From an uncultured Rikenellaceae bacterium (GTDB lineage: Bacteria; Bacteroidota; Bacteroidia; Bacteroidales; Rikenellaceae): a stretch of DNA of 34,481 nucleotides. Positions 1-7,939 of this stretch are shown here, in pieces. The stretch covers positions 1-34,481 of the forward strand of contig CALYBN010000081.1 in NCBI GenBank assembly GCA_944414825.1. Direction: 5' to 3'. How positions within the stretch are numbered: the stretch's first letter is position 1; every line of letters starts with the position of its first letter. The position numbers and the translations under genes were made by a program. Under the pieces are notes generated by a model. It searched no databases, was not told where the DNA came from, and was given only the letters and a program-made list of their open reading frames with translations.

Positions 1-2
1 TC

Positions 3-239
3 GACAAGACCAACACCACGACGCCCCAAGGTCATATCCTGGGCTACGGCGATCTGATGCTCGAAAGCGCCGTCACAACCTGGACCGAAGTGGAGATTCC
101 GATCATCTATCGGGAACAATACAACGACGAGGAACCGAACGTACTGATCCTGACCGCAGCGGCCAGCTACCGAGGCGATTATTTCGAAGGTGAGGTGGGG
201 AGCACCATGTTCCTGGATGACGTGGAATTCGTATATTAG
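3..239 (+). CDS. PCMD-domain surface protein, C-terminal fragment (5' end outside window)
   Basis: An open frame enters from the left edge and encodes the last 78 residues of a protein. It matches the C-terminal end of the complete gene at 1977-3611: both share a G-Y/E-L 'gel' strand, a W-x-E/F-x-x-I-x-I strand, an LILTAAASYRGDYFEG-type segment (VVCSASRYGDYYIG in the paralog) and a closing M-F/W-L/V-D-D-V/F-E-F/L motif. This is the end of a putative carbohydrate-metabolism domain (PCMD), a family common in Bacteroidota surface lipoproteins. The function is not established; binding of glycans at the cell surface is a family-based guess. The stop lies 10 bases before the next gene, so the two are probably co-transcribed. 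The signal peptide and N-terminal domains would lie left of the window. Confidence 0.75.
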   Translation, partial: DKTNTTTPQGHILGYGDLMLESAVTTWTEVEIPIIYREQYNDEEPNVLILTAAASYRGDYFEGEVGSTMFLDDVEFVY

Positions 240-249
240 TATTCGGTTC

Positions 250-1068
250 ATGAGAATCGGGAAGATTTTTGCACTATTGGTTCTAAGCCTCTGTGTGGCG
301 AGGACGTCGGCAAAAGAGTTGCCGGCGTCCGACGTCGCAGCACCCGAAGCTCCGAACTCCACAACGCTGGAGATTGATCCGAAGCGTCCGCTCAAGGCAA
401 CGCGCGGTCTGACCAGCATGTCCAATCTGTTCGTACCGAAGGGCCAATGGATCGCAGGAATCACCGGATCATTCTCAACACATTCGAACAACAACTACAC
501 GTTCGTCGTCATCGACGGGATCAATTCCGAGGGACACACCATCCGACTCTCTCCCATCGTGGCCTATGCCTTCGGGAACAACACGGCTCTCGGCGCCCGG
601 TTCTACTATACCCGTACTTTTCAACGGATCAACAGCGCCAGTCTCCAACTCGGAGATGAAGAAACAGGAATCGACCTGAGCGTCGACAACTACTATTCGC
701 TGAAGCATACCTACGGAGGAGCCCTTTTATGGCGTCAGTACATACCATTCGGCACCAATAAACGTTTTGCTCTGTACAGCGAAGTGCAACTGGGAGTGGG
801 AGGCTCGCAGGCGAAATTCGCCATGGACACCCCGGTCAAGGGAACTTATGAGACCGGAACATCTGTCTCACTGGGAATTACGCCAGGGCTGGTGGCCTTT
901 GCGACCAACAACATGGCTTTCGAAGTCAATGTGGGCGTGATGGGTCTGACTTACAACAGCGTCAAGCAGGTCCATAATCAGGTCACCACAGGCAAAAGGT
1001 CGAGCAGTATGATGAACTTCAAGGTCAACATCTTCTCTATCGGAGTAGGGATGGCATTTTATTTATGA
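250..1068 (+). CDS. Outer-membrane beta-barrel protein (paralog 1)
   Basis: Encodes 272 residues. The start at 250 is chosen because it begins a clean signal peptide (MRIGKIFALLVLSLCVARTSA); an in-frame ATG at 190 would overlap the upstream gene and add a non-signal leader. After a Pro/Thr-rich linker the mature part alternates hydrophobic and polar residues and contains repeated aromatic strand ends. It finishes with a typical outer-membrane terminal strand (FSIGVGMAFYL). It is a paralog of the next gene, with matching K-G-x-W/M...GI, L-x-P-x-x-x-Y and LG-R-F-x-YTRT blocks. The stop overlaps the next ATG. It lies between two PCMD genes, so it may work with those lipoproteins at the surface. 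The substrate is unknown. Confidence 0.8.
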   Translation: MRIGKIFALLVLSLCVARTSAKELPASDVAAPEAPNSTTLEIDPKRPLKATRGLTSMSNLFVPKGQWIAGITGSFSTHSNNNYTFVVIDGINSEGHTIRLSPIVAYAFGNNTALGARFYYTRTFQRINSASLQLGDEETGIDLSVDNYYSLKHTYGGALLWRQYIPFGTNKRFALYSEVQLGVGGSQAKFAMDTPVKGTYETGTSVSLGITPGLVAFATNNMAFEVNVGVMGLTYNSVKQVHNQVTTGKRSSSMMNFKVNIFSIGVGMAFYL

Positions 1069-1958
1069 TGGTACCACGTATGAATACACGGCTTTTTTTG
1101 ACGATACTGGCAACTACCGTACTGACGGTATCGAAGGCTGCATCCGGGATTTCGGCCCCGGACAGCACGACCCGTGTGTCGACCCTCCCACCCGATACGG
1201 TAGAAACGGCCACAATCCTCCCGGCCGAGAAGTCGGCCTCACAGGCCTCGGAACGGAAACCGTTCCTTCCCACCCGTCGTCGCATCGACCGAGAAATCAA
1301 TAAAATAAAATACGTCTATAAGGGAGAAATGGCCGTAGGGATTGCCGCATCATACGGCACCCTCACCAGCGACGATACCGATCTGTTGCTAATCATCGAC
1401 AACATCAAACTCGACGGAAGTATTTTCACGCTGAATCCGTCGTTCGGGTACTTCCTCAAAGACAACCTCTGCCTGGGTCTCCGGTTCGGTTACACACGCA
1501 CCGATGGCCATCTGGACAACGCTGCCCTCAATCTGGGGGAGGCAAACGACGTAAACATCTCCTTTGCGAATCTCAGTCTGAGCAGCCATGTCTCCTCGTG
1601 GGGTATCTTCATGCGATCTTATGCAGGCATCGACCCCAAAGGGCATTTCGGTCTGTTCAGCGAAATCGAAACCGCGCTGAAGTACGGATCGTCGAAATTC
1701 GCCTACGAATCCAATGGAGAGCTGAAACACACCAACAGCAACAGCCAACAGTTCAAGGTATCGTTCAGCGGAGGCGTCGCCGTCTATCTTTTCCCGAATA
1801 TATGCAGTACGATCTCGTGCAGCCTGGGCGGCATACAGTTTAACAACATCACCCAGAAAAATGAAAAAGGAGAGATCATCGGCTCTCGCAAGGTGTCGAA
1901 AATGCGATTCCGGCTGAACCTGCTCGGCATCCAGGTCGGCGTGAATATCCATCTATAA
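1065..1958 (+). CDS. Outer-membrane beta-barrel protein (paralog 2)
   Basis: Encodes 297 residues from the ATG that overlaps the upstream stop (ATGATG at 1065-1070). A third in-frame ATG at 1080 gives the more conventional signal peptide, MNTRLFLTILATTVLTVSKA, and may be the true start. A Thr/Pro/Ala-rich linker of about 55 residues precedes a barrel-like region that ends in LNLLGIQVGVNIHL, an outer-membrane C-terminal strand. It is related to paralog 1 across the barrel but clearly diverged, so this is an old duplication. The overlap suggests translational coupling. The next gene, a PCMD lipoprotein, starts 18 bases downstream. No enzymatic motif is visible and the function is unknown. Confidence 0.78.
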   Translation: MMVPRMNTRLFLTILATTVLTVSKAASGISAPDSTTRVSTLPPDTVETATILPAEKSASQASERKPFLPTRRRIDREINKIKYVYKGEMAVGIAASYGTLTSDDTDLLLIIDNIKLDGSIFTLNPSFGYFLKDNLCLGLRFGYTRTDGHLDNAALNLGEANDVNISFANLSLSSHVSSWGIFMRSYAGIDPKGHFGLFSEIETALKYGSSKFAYESNGELKHTNSNSQQFKVSFSGGVAVYLFPNICSTISCSLGGIQFNNITQKNEKGEIIGSRKVSKMRFRLNLLGIQVGVNIHL

Positions 1959-1976
1959 AACAAAAGGCAGCAATCC

Positions 1977-3611
1977 ATGCGTAGATTCAGTCGTTTAGTG
2001 ATATTACCGCTCTTGATTCTCGTATCATGCATACGGAACGATATTCCGTATCCGGTGGTCGAACTGGAGATTCTGGGCGTGACGGGCGAAGGATTTACGT
2101 GTGCCAGTTCCGATATCGACACCAAAAACCGCATCGTGACACTCCATCTGGAGGAGACCACCGACATCAGTTGTGTGAAGATCTCGGAAATTACCATCAC
2201 GGAAGGCGGCAGGGCCTCCGTACCAGTCTCGGGGGAGTTCGATCTGCGGGCCGAACAAACCATCGTCCTGTCACTCTATCAGGATTACGTCTGGACCCTC
2301 CGGGCAGAGCAGACGATTGAACGCATCTTCTCGGTCGAATCACAGATCGGAACCGCCGAATTCAACACCGACCAGCATACCGCCACAGCCTATGTTCCCC
2401 TCGGGACCGACTTGAACAACATCCGGATCAAACAGCTCAAACTGGGCCCGGAAGGAATCACCCAGATGGATCCCGATCCGGAAACGCTGACCCAGTTCGA
2501 GACCTATCGGACAGTCGACATCAGCTACCACTCCTTCCAGGAGCGTTGGAAACTGTTCGTTATCCCGACTGATATCAAAGTCGAATTTACGCAAACGGAT
2601 GTCTGGTCGCGCCTCATCTGGCTCTATGCGCAAGGGCTCAGCGGCACGGAGTTGGGATTCCGCTATCGGAAACAGGGGACAGGCCAATGGATCGACGTTC
2701 CTTCCGACCAAACGGAGATCTCAGGCGGCGCCTTCTCAGCCTGTTTGACGGGACTCGACCCGGAAACCACCTATGAAGTGGTGGCCTTCTCGGGTGAGGA
2801 TCTTTCGCCGATCCGCGAATTGACTACCGAACCTGAACAACAACTGCCCAACTGCAACTTCGAAGAGTGGTGTGAAGAGAACAAAATTGTCTACCCGGGC
2901 CTGACAAAAGACGGAGCCTTCTGGGGTACGGGAAATCCCGGAGCCGCCATTGCCAACTCGACCCTCACCAATAAGACTACAGAAACTCGTCCCGGCTCAC
3001 AAGGGCAATATGCCGCCAGCCTTGAATCAAAACTGGCCGGAGTGGCCGGTGTCGGGAAGCTAGCCGCAGGAAATCTCTTTACAGGGCGTTTCGTGGGAAT
3101 CCGCGGCACGAACGGCATCGTCGGGTTCGGACGCCCCTTCTCGCTTCGACCTACGGCCCTGCATGGATGGGTGAAGTACAACTGTGGCAGCATTACCGAT
3201 ATCGGGACCTTGCAACCATCCGGCGTCAACATCCAAAAAGGAGACCCGGACAATGGCATCATCTACATTGCCCTGGGGACTTGGACCCCGGAGGAGTATG
3301 GCGTCTGTGAAAAAGAGGACGGCAATCCGTTGCTCGGCACACAGGAAGTTCCGATCTGCGTCGACACGCGCGACAAGAATACCTTCTTCAATCCAAATTC
3401 ACCGGCGGTAATCGCCTACGGAGAACTGGTCATGAAGGAGTCGACTGACGGCTGGCAAGAGTTCACGATCGAGCTGAAATACAATGCCACCAATCTCGTC
3501 CCCACGCACATCGTAGTAGTATGCTCGGCCTCGCGTTACGGAGACTACTACATCGGCAGCCGCGAAAGCAGGATGTGGGTCGATGATTTCGAACTGTTAT
3601 ACGACAAATAG
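1977..3611 (+). CDS. PCMD-domain lipoprotein
   Basis: Encodes 544 residues. The N-terminus carries a lipoprotein signal with lipobox L-V-S-C (Cys18), so the protein is lipid-anchored and probably surface-exposed. Residues about 25-195 look like two small beta domains of the kind that precede PCMD in Bacteroidota. Residues about 200-285 resemble an FN3 module (W-x-R-L...Y-R-K...L-x-P-x-T-x-Y-E-V). The PCMD domain runs from about residue 290 (N-x-N-F-E-E-W) to the end (W-V-D-D-F-E-L). It is the full-length relative of the truncated gene at the left edge. It is the last gene of the cluster and is followed by a hairpin terminator. Glycan or surface-polymer binding is plausible from the family but unproven. 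Confidence 0.82.
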   Translation: MRRFSRLVILPLLILVSCIRNDIPYPVVELEILGVTGEGFTCASSDIDTKNRIVTLHLEETTDISCVKISEITITEGGRASVPVSGEFDLRAEQTIVLSLYQDYVWTLRAEQTIERIFSVESQIGTAEFNTDQHTATAYVPLGTDLNNIRIKQLKLGPEGITQMDPDPETLTQFETYRTVDISYHSFQERWKLFVIPTDIKVEFTQTDVWSRLIWLYAQGLSGTELGFRYRKQGTGQWIDVPSDQTEISGGAFSACLTGLDPETTYEVVAFSGEDLSPIRELTTEPEQQLPNCNFEEWCEENKIVYPGLTKDGAFWGTGNPGAAIANSTLTNKTTETRPGSQGQYAASLESKLAGVAGVGKLAAGNLFTGRFVGIRGTNGIVGFGRPFSLRPTALHGWVKYNCGSITDIGTLQPSGVNIQKGDPDNGIIYIALGTWTPEEYGVCEKEDGNPLLGTQEVPICVDTRDKNTFFNPNSPAVIAYGELVMKESTDGWQEFTIELKYNATNLVPTHIVVVCSASRYGDYYIGSRESRMWVDDFELLYDK

Positions 3612-3627
3612 AGAAACGATAGCAGCA

Positions 3628-3636
3628 GGGGGGGGG
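3628..3636 (+). repeat. Nine-G homopolymer tract
   Basis: An uninterrupted run of nine G lies 17 bases after the PCMD stop and just before the terminator hairpin. A second nine-G tract lies at 13657-13665 in the same kind of position. Such tracts are prone to slippage. Confidence 0.9.
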
Positions 3637-3646
3637 AGTCCCGCAA

Positions 3647-3700
3647 AATAATAAGGGGAGAGAGAAATCTTATGTAATTTCTCCCTCCCCTTTTATTATT
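3647..3700. terminator. Bidirectional terminator between PCMD gene and yebC
   Basis: The arms at 3647-3668 and 3677-3700 are complementary except for one mismatch and a two-base bulge. A G/A-rich arm pairs with a C/T-rich arm, and A/T ends give T-tracts on both strands. It lies between convergent genes ending at 3611 and 3796. Confidence 0.85.
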
Positions 3701-3795
3701 TGGAGGCAGATCACTCGTCCGGCTAATCGGAGCACACCGAGGTTCCTAGCCAGACTGCAGTACCTTTCTCCTCCTCTCTCTCTGATTGGTCTCTT

Positions 3796-4536
3796 TTACT
3801 CTGCGGCCTCCTCGTCGTCCTCCTCGCGCATGGTGGTGAAGACATTGGTCACATCGTCGTCCTCCTCCAGCTTCTCGACCAGTTTATCGATCGATTCGCG
3901 CTGTTCGGGCGTCAACTCCTTGGTATCGGTCGGAATGCGGACAAACTCTCCGCTGATGATCTCGATGCCATGATCCTCCAGGTATTTCTGGATCGCACCA
4001 TACGACTCGAACGAACCGTAGATCTGGATATTCCCCTCCTCGTCCTCAAAGAGTTCATCCACGCCGAAGTCGATCAGATCGAGCTCCAGTTCTTCCGGAT
4101 CAATGCTCTCCGTCTTGGCAATTTTAAAAACGCATTTATGCTCGAACAGGAAACTTACGCTGCCGCTGGTTCCCAGCTGGCCGCCGCACTTGTTGAAATA
4201 GCTGCGAACGTTGGCTACAGTCCGGGTAGTATTGTCCGTTGCGGTCTCCACAATGATAGCAATACCATAGGGGCCATATCCCTCGTAGATCATCTCCTTG
4301 TAATCGGCAGCGTCTTTCGAAATGGCGCGTTTGATAGCCCGCTCCACATTATCCTTGGGCATATTCTCCGCCTTGGCATTCTGCATCAACACCCTCAGGC
4401 GCGTGTTGCCCGCCGGGTCGGGGCCTCCGGCCTTGACGGCGATTTCGATCTCCTTACCCAGTTTGGTGAACGTGCGGGCCATGTGTCCCCAACGTTTCAG
4501 TTTACGTGCCTTGCGGTATTCAAATGCTCTTCCCAT
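3796..4536 (-). CDS. yebC: YebC/PmpR family protein
   Basis: Encodes 246 residues. The start at 4536 gives MGRAFEYRKARKLKRWG, the usual Bacteroidota N-terminus of this family; the ATG four codons upstream is not needed. Family features visible are the TK-x-x-K-E-I helix, the AGGPDP-x-x-N-x-R-L motif, MPKDNVERAIK, and YEGYGPYG-x-A-I. The tail is very acidic (REEDDEEAAE). The family was long annotated as transcriptional regulators; recent work links members to relief of ribosome stalling at proline-rich stretches. The gene is alone, divergent from the threonylcarbamoyl-AMP synthase, with a TTTG-N20-TAGCTTTG promoter. Confidence 0.93.
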   Translation of the reverse strand: MGRAFEYRKARKLKRWGHMARTFTKLGKEIEIAVKAGGPDPAGNTRLRVLMQNAKAENMPKDNVERAIKRAISKDAADYKEMIYEGYGPYGIAIIVETATDNTTRTVANVRSYFNKCGGQLGTSGSVSFLFEHKCVFKIAKTESIDPEELELDLIDFGVDELFEDEEGNIQIYGSFESYGAIQKYLEDHGIEIISGEFVRIPTDTKELTPEQRESIDKLVEKLEEDDDVTNVFTTMREEDDEEAAE

Positions 4537-4573
4537 GATTGCGGTCATTTTATCTGAATTTCGAAATGTGTTG

Positions 4574-4605
4574 CAAAGCTATAACCTTTTTAGAAAAAAG
4601 ACAAA
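4574..4605 (-). promoter_or_regulatory. yebC promoter
   Basis: On the minus strand a -33 TTTG (4602-4605) and a -7 TAGCTTTG (4574-4581) are separated by 20 bases, matching the Bacteroidota consensus. The leader to the ATG at 4536 is about 30 bases. Confidence 0.75.
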
Positions 4606-4612
4606 AAAATAT

Positions 4613-4620
4613 TAATTTTG
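4613..4620 (+). promoter_or_regulatory. -7 box for the threonylcarbamoyl-AMP synthase gene
   Basis: TAATTTTG fits TAnnTTTG. An in-frame TTG at 4618 lies inside this box, so translation must begin further downstream, at the ATG at 4648. No clear -33 element is seen. Confidence 0.6.
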
Positions 4621-4647
4621 CCGGATTCCGATTCTAAAAACAGTACG

Positions 4648-5211
4648 ATGAAAGAACAGATCGAAAAAGCCCTGGATGTACTCCGCAAAGGCGGTCTCAT
4701 TCTCTACCCTACCGATACGGTGTGGGGAATCGGTTGCGACGCCACAAATGCAGAAGCCGTGGAGCGAATCTACAAATTGAAACGTTCCGAAAATAAAAAA
4801 AGCATGCTGGTGCTGGTCGATTCGGCCGACCGGGCGGCTTGTTACGTGGGACGGGTACCCGACGTGGCATGGCAGTTACTGGAGGTAGCAGACAAGCCGC
4901 TGACGCTGATCCTGCCCAATGCCTGTGGTGTGGCCGAGAACCTGATCCCGGAGGAGGGTACGCTGGGAATCCGCATCCCCGACCACGAGTTCTGCCACGG
5001 ACTGTTGCGCCGATTCGGGAAACCGATCGTATCCACCTCAGCCAACATCAGCGGAGAACCGGCACCCACACGCTTCGAAGAGATCGCACAAGAAATCAAA
5101 GATGGGGTCGACCTGGTGGTAGATCCGCAATGCGAAGGCCGTTCGACCCATAAACCCTCGTCGATCATCCTGCTGGGCGAAAACGGAGAGGTCAAAATCA
5201 TCCGAGAATAG
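4648..5211 (+). CDS. L-threonylcarbamoyladenylate synthase (TsaC/YwlC type)
   Basis: Encodes 187 residues of the YrdC/Sua5 family. It makes threonylcarbamoyl-AMP from threonine, bicarbonate and ATP, the first step of the t6A37 modification of ANN-decoding tRNAs. Visible motifs are YPTDTVWGIGCDA near residue 24, the K-R-x-x-x-K-K-S-M-L-V-L segment, LT-L-I-L-P, LGIR-I-P and STSANISG. At this length it is the short TsaC-type form without the C-terminal Sua5 domain. The start at 4648 is chosen because the -7 box ends at 4620. The thioesterase gene follows after 52 bases and is probably co-transcribed. Confidence 0.92.
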   Translation: MKEQIEKALDVLRKGGLILYPTDTVWGIGCDATNAEAVERIYKLKRSENKKSMLVLVDSADRAACYVGRVPDVAWQLLEVADKPLTLILPNACGVAENLIPEEGTLGIRIPDHEFCHGLLRRFGKPIVSTSANISGEPAPTRFEEIAQEIKDGVDLVVDPQCEGRSTHKPSSIILLGENGEVKIIRE

Positions 5212-5263
5212 CACCGTCCGACAAGAACTACGGCCGACAACCATCATAAAACCACAGAGAACC

Positions 5264-5662
5264 ATGTCACCAATCATCACAGTTGACATACAGATTCGTT
5301 TCGCCGACGTCGACATGCTGGGCCATGTCAACAACGTCAACCTCCAGCACTATTTCGATCTAGGAAAAACCGACTATTTCCGCCGCGTACTCAAACTCGG
5401 CATCGTATGGGACCAGTTGGGCGTCATCACGGCCAATACCAACACCTCTTACTTCGCACAGACCCGAATGACAGACCGTATTTACGTAGAAACGCGTGTG
5501 GAACGGATCGGACAAAAGAGTCTGACGGTCTACCAGCGTATCATCGAACACGACAGCGAGGAGGTGAAAGCCGAGAGCCGGACCGTCTTGGTAGCATTCG
5601 ATTTCAGCCGACAGGAATCGGTTCCGGTGCCGGAGAGCTGGCGTCAGCAGATCGGATTCTAG
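5264..5662 (+). CDS. Hotdog-fold acyl-CoA thioesterase (4HBT family)
   Basis: Encodes 132 residues. The N-terminal motif RFADVDMLGHVNNVN is the 4-hydroxybenzoyl-CoA thioesterase signature, with Asp17 at the expected catalytic position. The following N-L-Q-H-Y-F-D-L-G segment fits the central helix of the hotdog fold. It is the normal length for a single-domain, cytosolic thioesterase. The acyl substrate cannot be told from sequence. It is probably the second gene after the threonylcarbamoyl-AMP synthase. Its TAG stop overlaps the TAG of the convergent transporter gene through the shared palindrome CTAG at 5659-5662. Confidence 0.88.
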   Translation: MSPIITVDIQIRFADVDMLGHVNNVNLQHYFDLGKTDYFRRVLKLGIVWDQLGVITANTNTSYFAQTRMTDRIYVETRVERIGQKSLTVYQRIIEHDSEEVKAESRTVLVAFDFSRQESVPVPESWRQQIGF

Positions 5663-6714
5663 GTTGCCCCACCTCCCGAATTTTTGGCTGAAGGGGTCGC
5701 CGGAATCTGTTGTACGGTAGAAGACGGCAGAGGATCGGCAGAAGGAACAACGGAAGAATCCTGGACCACGCTTCGACCCGTCGACGTAAAATGACGCTGC
5801 CAGAATCTACGGATCCGCAAGACCACATTTTCGTAAGCAGCCACCACGAGAACAATTCCCAGAAAAATCAGAATGGCCGCCACGATGTTGGTCCGATCAA
5901 GTTGTTCCTGCCCGCGCCAGAGCGCCAACGAGGTTGCCACCACGGGTTGAATATAACGGTAAAGGGCTGTATGCACTGGAGTCAGTTTCTCAGTGCCGCG
6001 ATACAACAGGTAGGAGGGCAGAACCGTACCCAGAATCAAAATATAGAGGATCTCCAACATCGCCCCATAGGGCAGCGTATGGTACTCGGTAGTGAACATC
6101 TCCCGGGCAAAGAAGGGTGCCGTGAGGAGTAAGCCGATGATATAGTACCAGCCCATAACCACCAGCGTTCCCACCTTCTCGAGCACCGGTTTGATGATCA
6201 CCGTATTGATGGCCACGCTGATCACACTAATCAGTACCAGTAAATTACCAAAGGCCTCCGAGCCGTGGATCAGCACGCCGCCCTGGTCGAAAAACAAGGC
6301 TGCCGCTCCGGCCAACGACAGCAGAATCCCAATGAGGCGGACGGTCGACATGGTCTCTTTTTTTACCAAAATCGAAGCAGTGATTAGGGTAAAGGCCGGC
6401 CCCAGGGTGGCAATGATCGAAGCATCGATCGGATTGGTATAGGCAGCCCCCCACAAAAGCATGTACATGCCGCCATAAACCACCAGCAACGTAACCAGGA
6501 AAATCCGTCCGAAATCGCCCCACTGCATCCGATAGCGCCTCGAAAAGAGGGCAAAGGGAATAAAAAAAAGCGCCGACACGAAAACCTGCATGAAAAAAAG
6601 CGTGCGAAACGAAATCCAATGTTGCACGAGCGAGACCATGAACGAAAAATTGATCCCGTAAAAGAGATTCGAAAAGATCAGATCTTTATGGTATTTACGA
6701 CGTTCGGTCTGCAT
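5659..6714 (-). CDS. EamA/DMT-superfamily transporter
   Basis: Encodes 351 residues of an inner-membrane drug/metabolite transporter-type protein. About ten hydrophobic segments are visible, arranged as two EamA repeats. The first repeat contains Y-x-N-P-I-D-A-S-I-I-A-T-L-G-P and the second contains L-Y-R-G-T-E-K-L-T-P-V-H-T-A-L-Y-R-Y-I-Q-P-V-V-A. Residues from about 300 form a hydrophilic, Ser/Pro/Thr/Ala-rich tail of roughly 50 residues that is not part of the core family and is probably cytoplasmic. The substrate is unknown. It converges on the thioesterase gene with no space between the stops, so no terminator separates them. Confidence 0.88.
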   Translation of the reverse strand: MQTERRKYHKDLIFSNLFYGINFSFMVSLVQHWISFRTLFFMQVFVSALFFIPFALFSRRYRMQWGDFGRIFLVTLLVVYGGMYMLLWGAAYTNPIDASIIATLGPAFTLITASILVKKETMSTVRLIGILLSLAGAAALFFDQGGVLIHGSEAFGNLLVLISVISVAINTVIIKPVLEKVGTLVVMGWYYIIGLLLTAPFFAREMFTTEYHTLPYGAMLEILYILILGTVLPSYLLYRGTEKLTPVHTALYRYIQPVVATSLALWRGQEQLDRTNIVAAILIFLGIVLVVAAYENVVLRIRRFWQRHFTSTGRSVVQDSSVVPSADPLPSSTVQQIPATPSAKNSGGGAT

Positions 6715-6792
6715 GGCGGCAACATCTCAGGAGATTCCTCTTCCACTCTCCGGGCAACTACTGTACCAAGATCTTCCGCCAGGAGATGTGTA

Positions 6793-6817
6793 ACTCTCTC
6801 AAGCCAGGAGAGAGAGT
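6793..6817. repeat. Inverted repeat upstream of the PLD-like gene
   Basis: ACTCTCTC (6793-6800) and GAGAGAGT (6810-6817) are perfect 8-base arms around a 9-base loop. They lie just upstream of where the -33 element of the next promoter should be, so this could be an operator or a hairpin. The function is not known. Confidence 0.5.
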
Positions 6818-6842
6818 GTGGACAACCTTACGAAAAAGATAC

Positions 6843-6850
6843 TATCTTTG
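6843..6850 (+). promoter_or_regulatory. -7 box for the PLD-like gene
   Basis: TATCTTTG matches TAnnTTTG. It lies downstream of an in-frame ATG at 6818, so that ATG would not be transcribed; the start at 6884 fits a leader of about 30 bases. Confidence 0.65.
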
Positions 6851-6883
6851 CATCGCGAATCTACACTAACCCGAAACAAACCT

Positions 6884-7819
6884 ATGGCAGACTTTCTCTC
6901 CGATCAAAAACTTCGTGACAAACTCGCAGAAATCATCCAGGAGGCCAAAGATATCCTGATCATCATCACACCCTCTGTGCGTCTGGTTGCTCCAACGAGG
7001 CAACTGTTGGACAACACTCTGAAAGAGCATCCCAACGTACGGTTGTATTTCGTTTTCAGCCGTACGGCCGACCTCTCCCAACCAGGGCTCTCGGCCGAAG
7101 ATGCCGACTATCTGAAAAGCCTTCCAAACCTTTGCCTGGTCTACGACCCGAAGCTCAACGCCCGCTACTATGCCAACGAAAAAGGCGGTCTGATCACCTC
7201 CCTGACACTGGATCACTGCAACAAGGAGCTTCCAATGACCGAATACGGGGTCTATATGCCCAAATCCCTGTTGCCAAACTCCGATACGGAGGCCTTCGAC
7301 CGTACGTCGGAACTGATCAAAGCCGGAGAGGCCTTATTCGTCAAACGCCCGGTTTTCCCGCGACACCGGGGCATCGTATTGCCGGCGCTGGGTGCGCGAG
7401 AGGACAAAACGCCTCTTGCTTCAAAGATCTTCTATGATTGTACGAAAGAATTCTATGCCGGAACAAAATACACGCCCAAAAGTGTCTCCGATTTCCCCTA
7501 TGAGTTGACCAGTCCGGAGGACGGACACAACGGACGAGAGGCCTCAGCTCTGCAGAAAACCGAGTCTCGCCGACCGAAAAACTACGAATTCGGCTATTGC
7601 ATCCGTACCGGCGTGCGAATCCCGTTCGACCTGCAGATGCCCTACTGTCCGGAGGCCTACGCCGAATGGAAAAAGTATGAACGTCCCGACTGGAAGGAGC
7701 GATATTGTCACTACAGCGGCCAGCTCTCCAACGGGCTTACGTCGCTGCGCCATCCCGTTCTGCCGGAGTACGAAAGCCGTGCCGCCGAGAAGCAGAAGGT
7801 ACTCCATCCCGAGGAATAG
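6884..7819 (+). CDS. PLD-like protein with degenerate active site and Cys-rich tail
   Basis: Encodes 311 residues. Residues about 10-130 resemble a phospholipase D-like domain: an I-L-I-I-I-T-P strand, then near residue 90 a K-L-N-A-R-Y-Y-A-N-E-K...L-I-T-S-L-T-L segment at the place of the HxK...N/S signature. The catalytic His and Lys are replaced by Asn and Arg, so phosphodiesterase activity is doubtful. The C-terminal part has C239-I-R-T-G, C255-P and C275-H-Y-S-G, which could bind metal. No signal peptide is seen, so it is probably cytoplasmic. The start is set by the -7 box at 6843. The role is unknown; nucleic-acid binding is one possibility for non-catalytic PLD-like proteins. Confidence 0.7.
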   Translation: MADFLSDQKLRDKLAEIIQEAKDILIIITPSVRLVAPTRQLLDNTLKEHPNVRLYFVFSRTADLSQPGLSAEDADYLKSLPNLCLVYDPKLNARYYANEKGGLITSLTLDHCNKELPMTEYGVYMPKSLLPNSDTEAFDRTSELIKAGEALFVKRPVFPRHRGIVLPALGAREDKTPLASKIFYDCTKEFYAGTKYTPKSVSDFPYELTSPEDGHNGREASALQKTESRRPKNYEFGYCIRTGVRIPFDLQMPYCPEAYAEWKKYERPDWKERYCHYSGQLSNGLTSLRHPVLPEYESRAAEKQKVLHPEE

Positions 7820-7939
7820 GGACCGCGCATTACCACTGTACGTCTCTGTCCCTTCTGGCGGCAACGAGAATGCTACAATCGGCCGCGCACCAGGCGAATG
7901 ACGCACTCCGGGAACTACCCGAATTACGATGTCGGCAAA

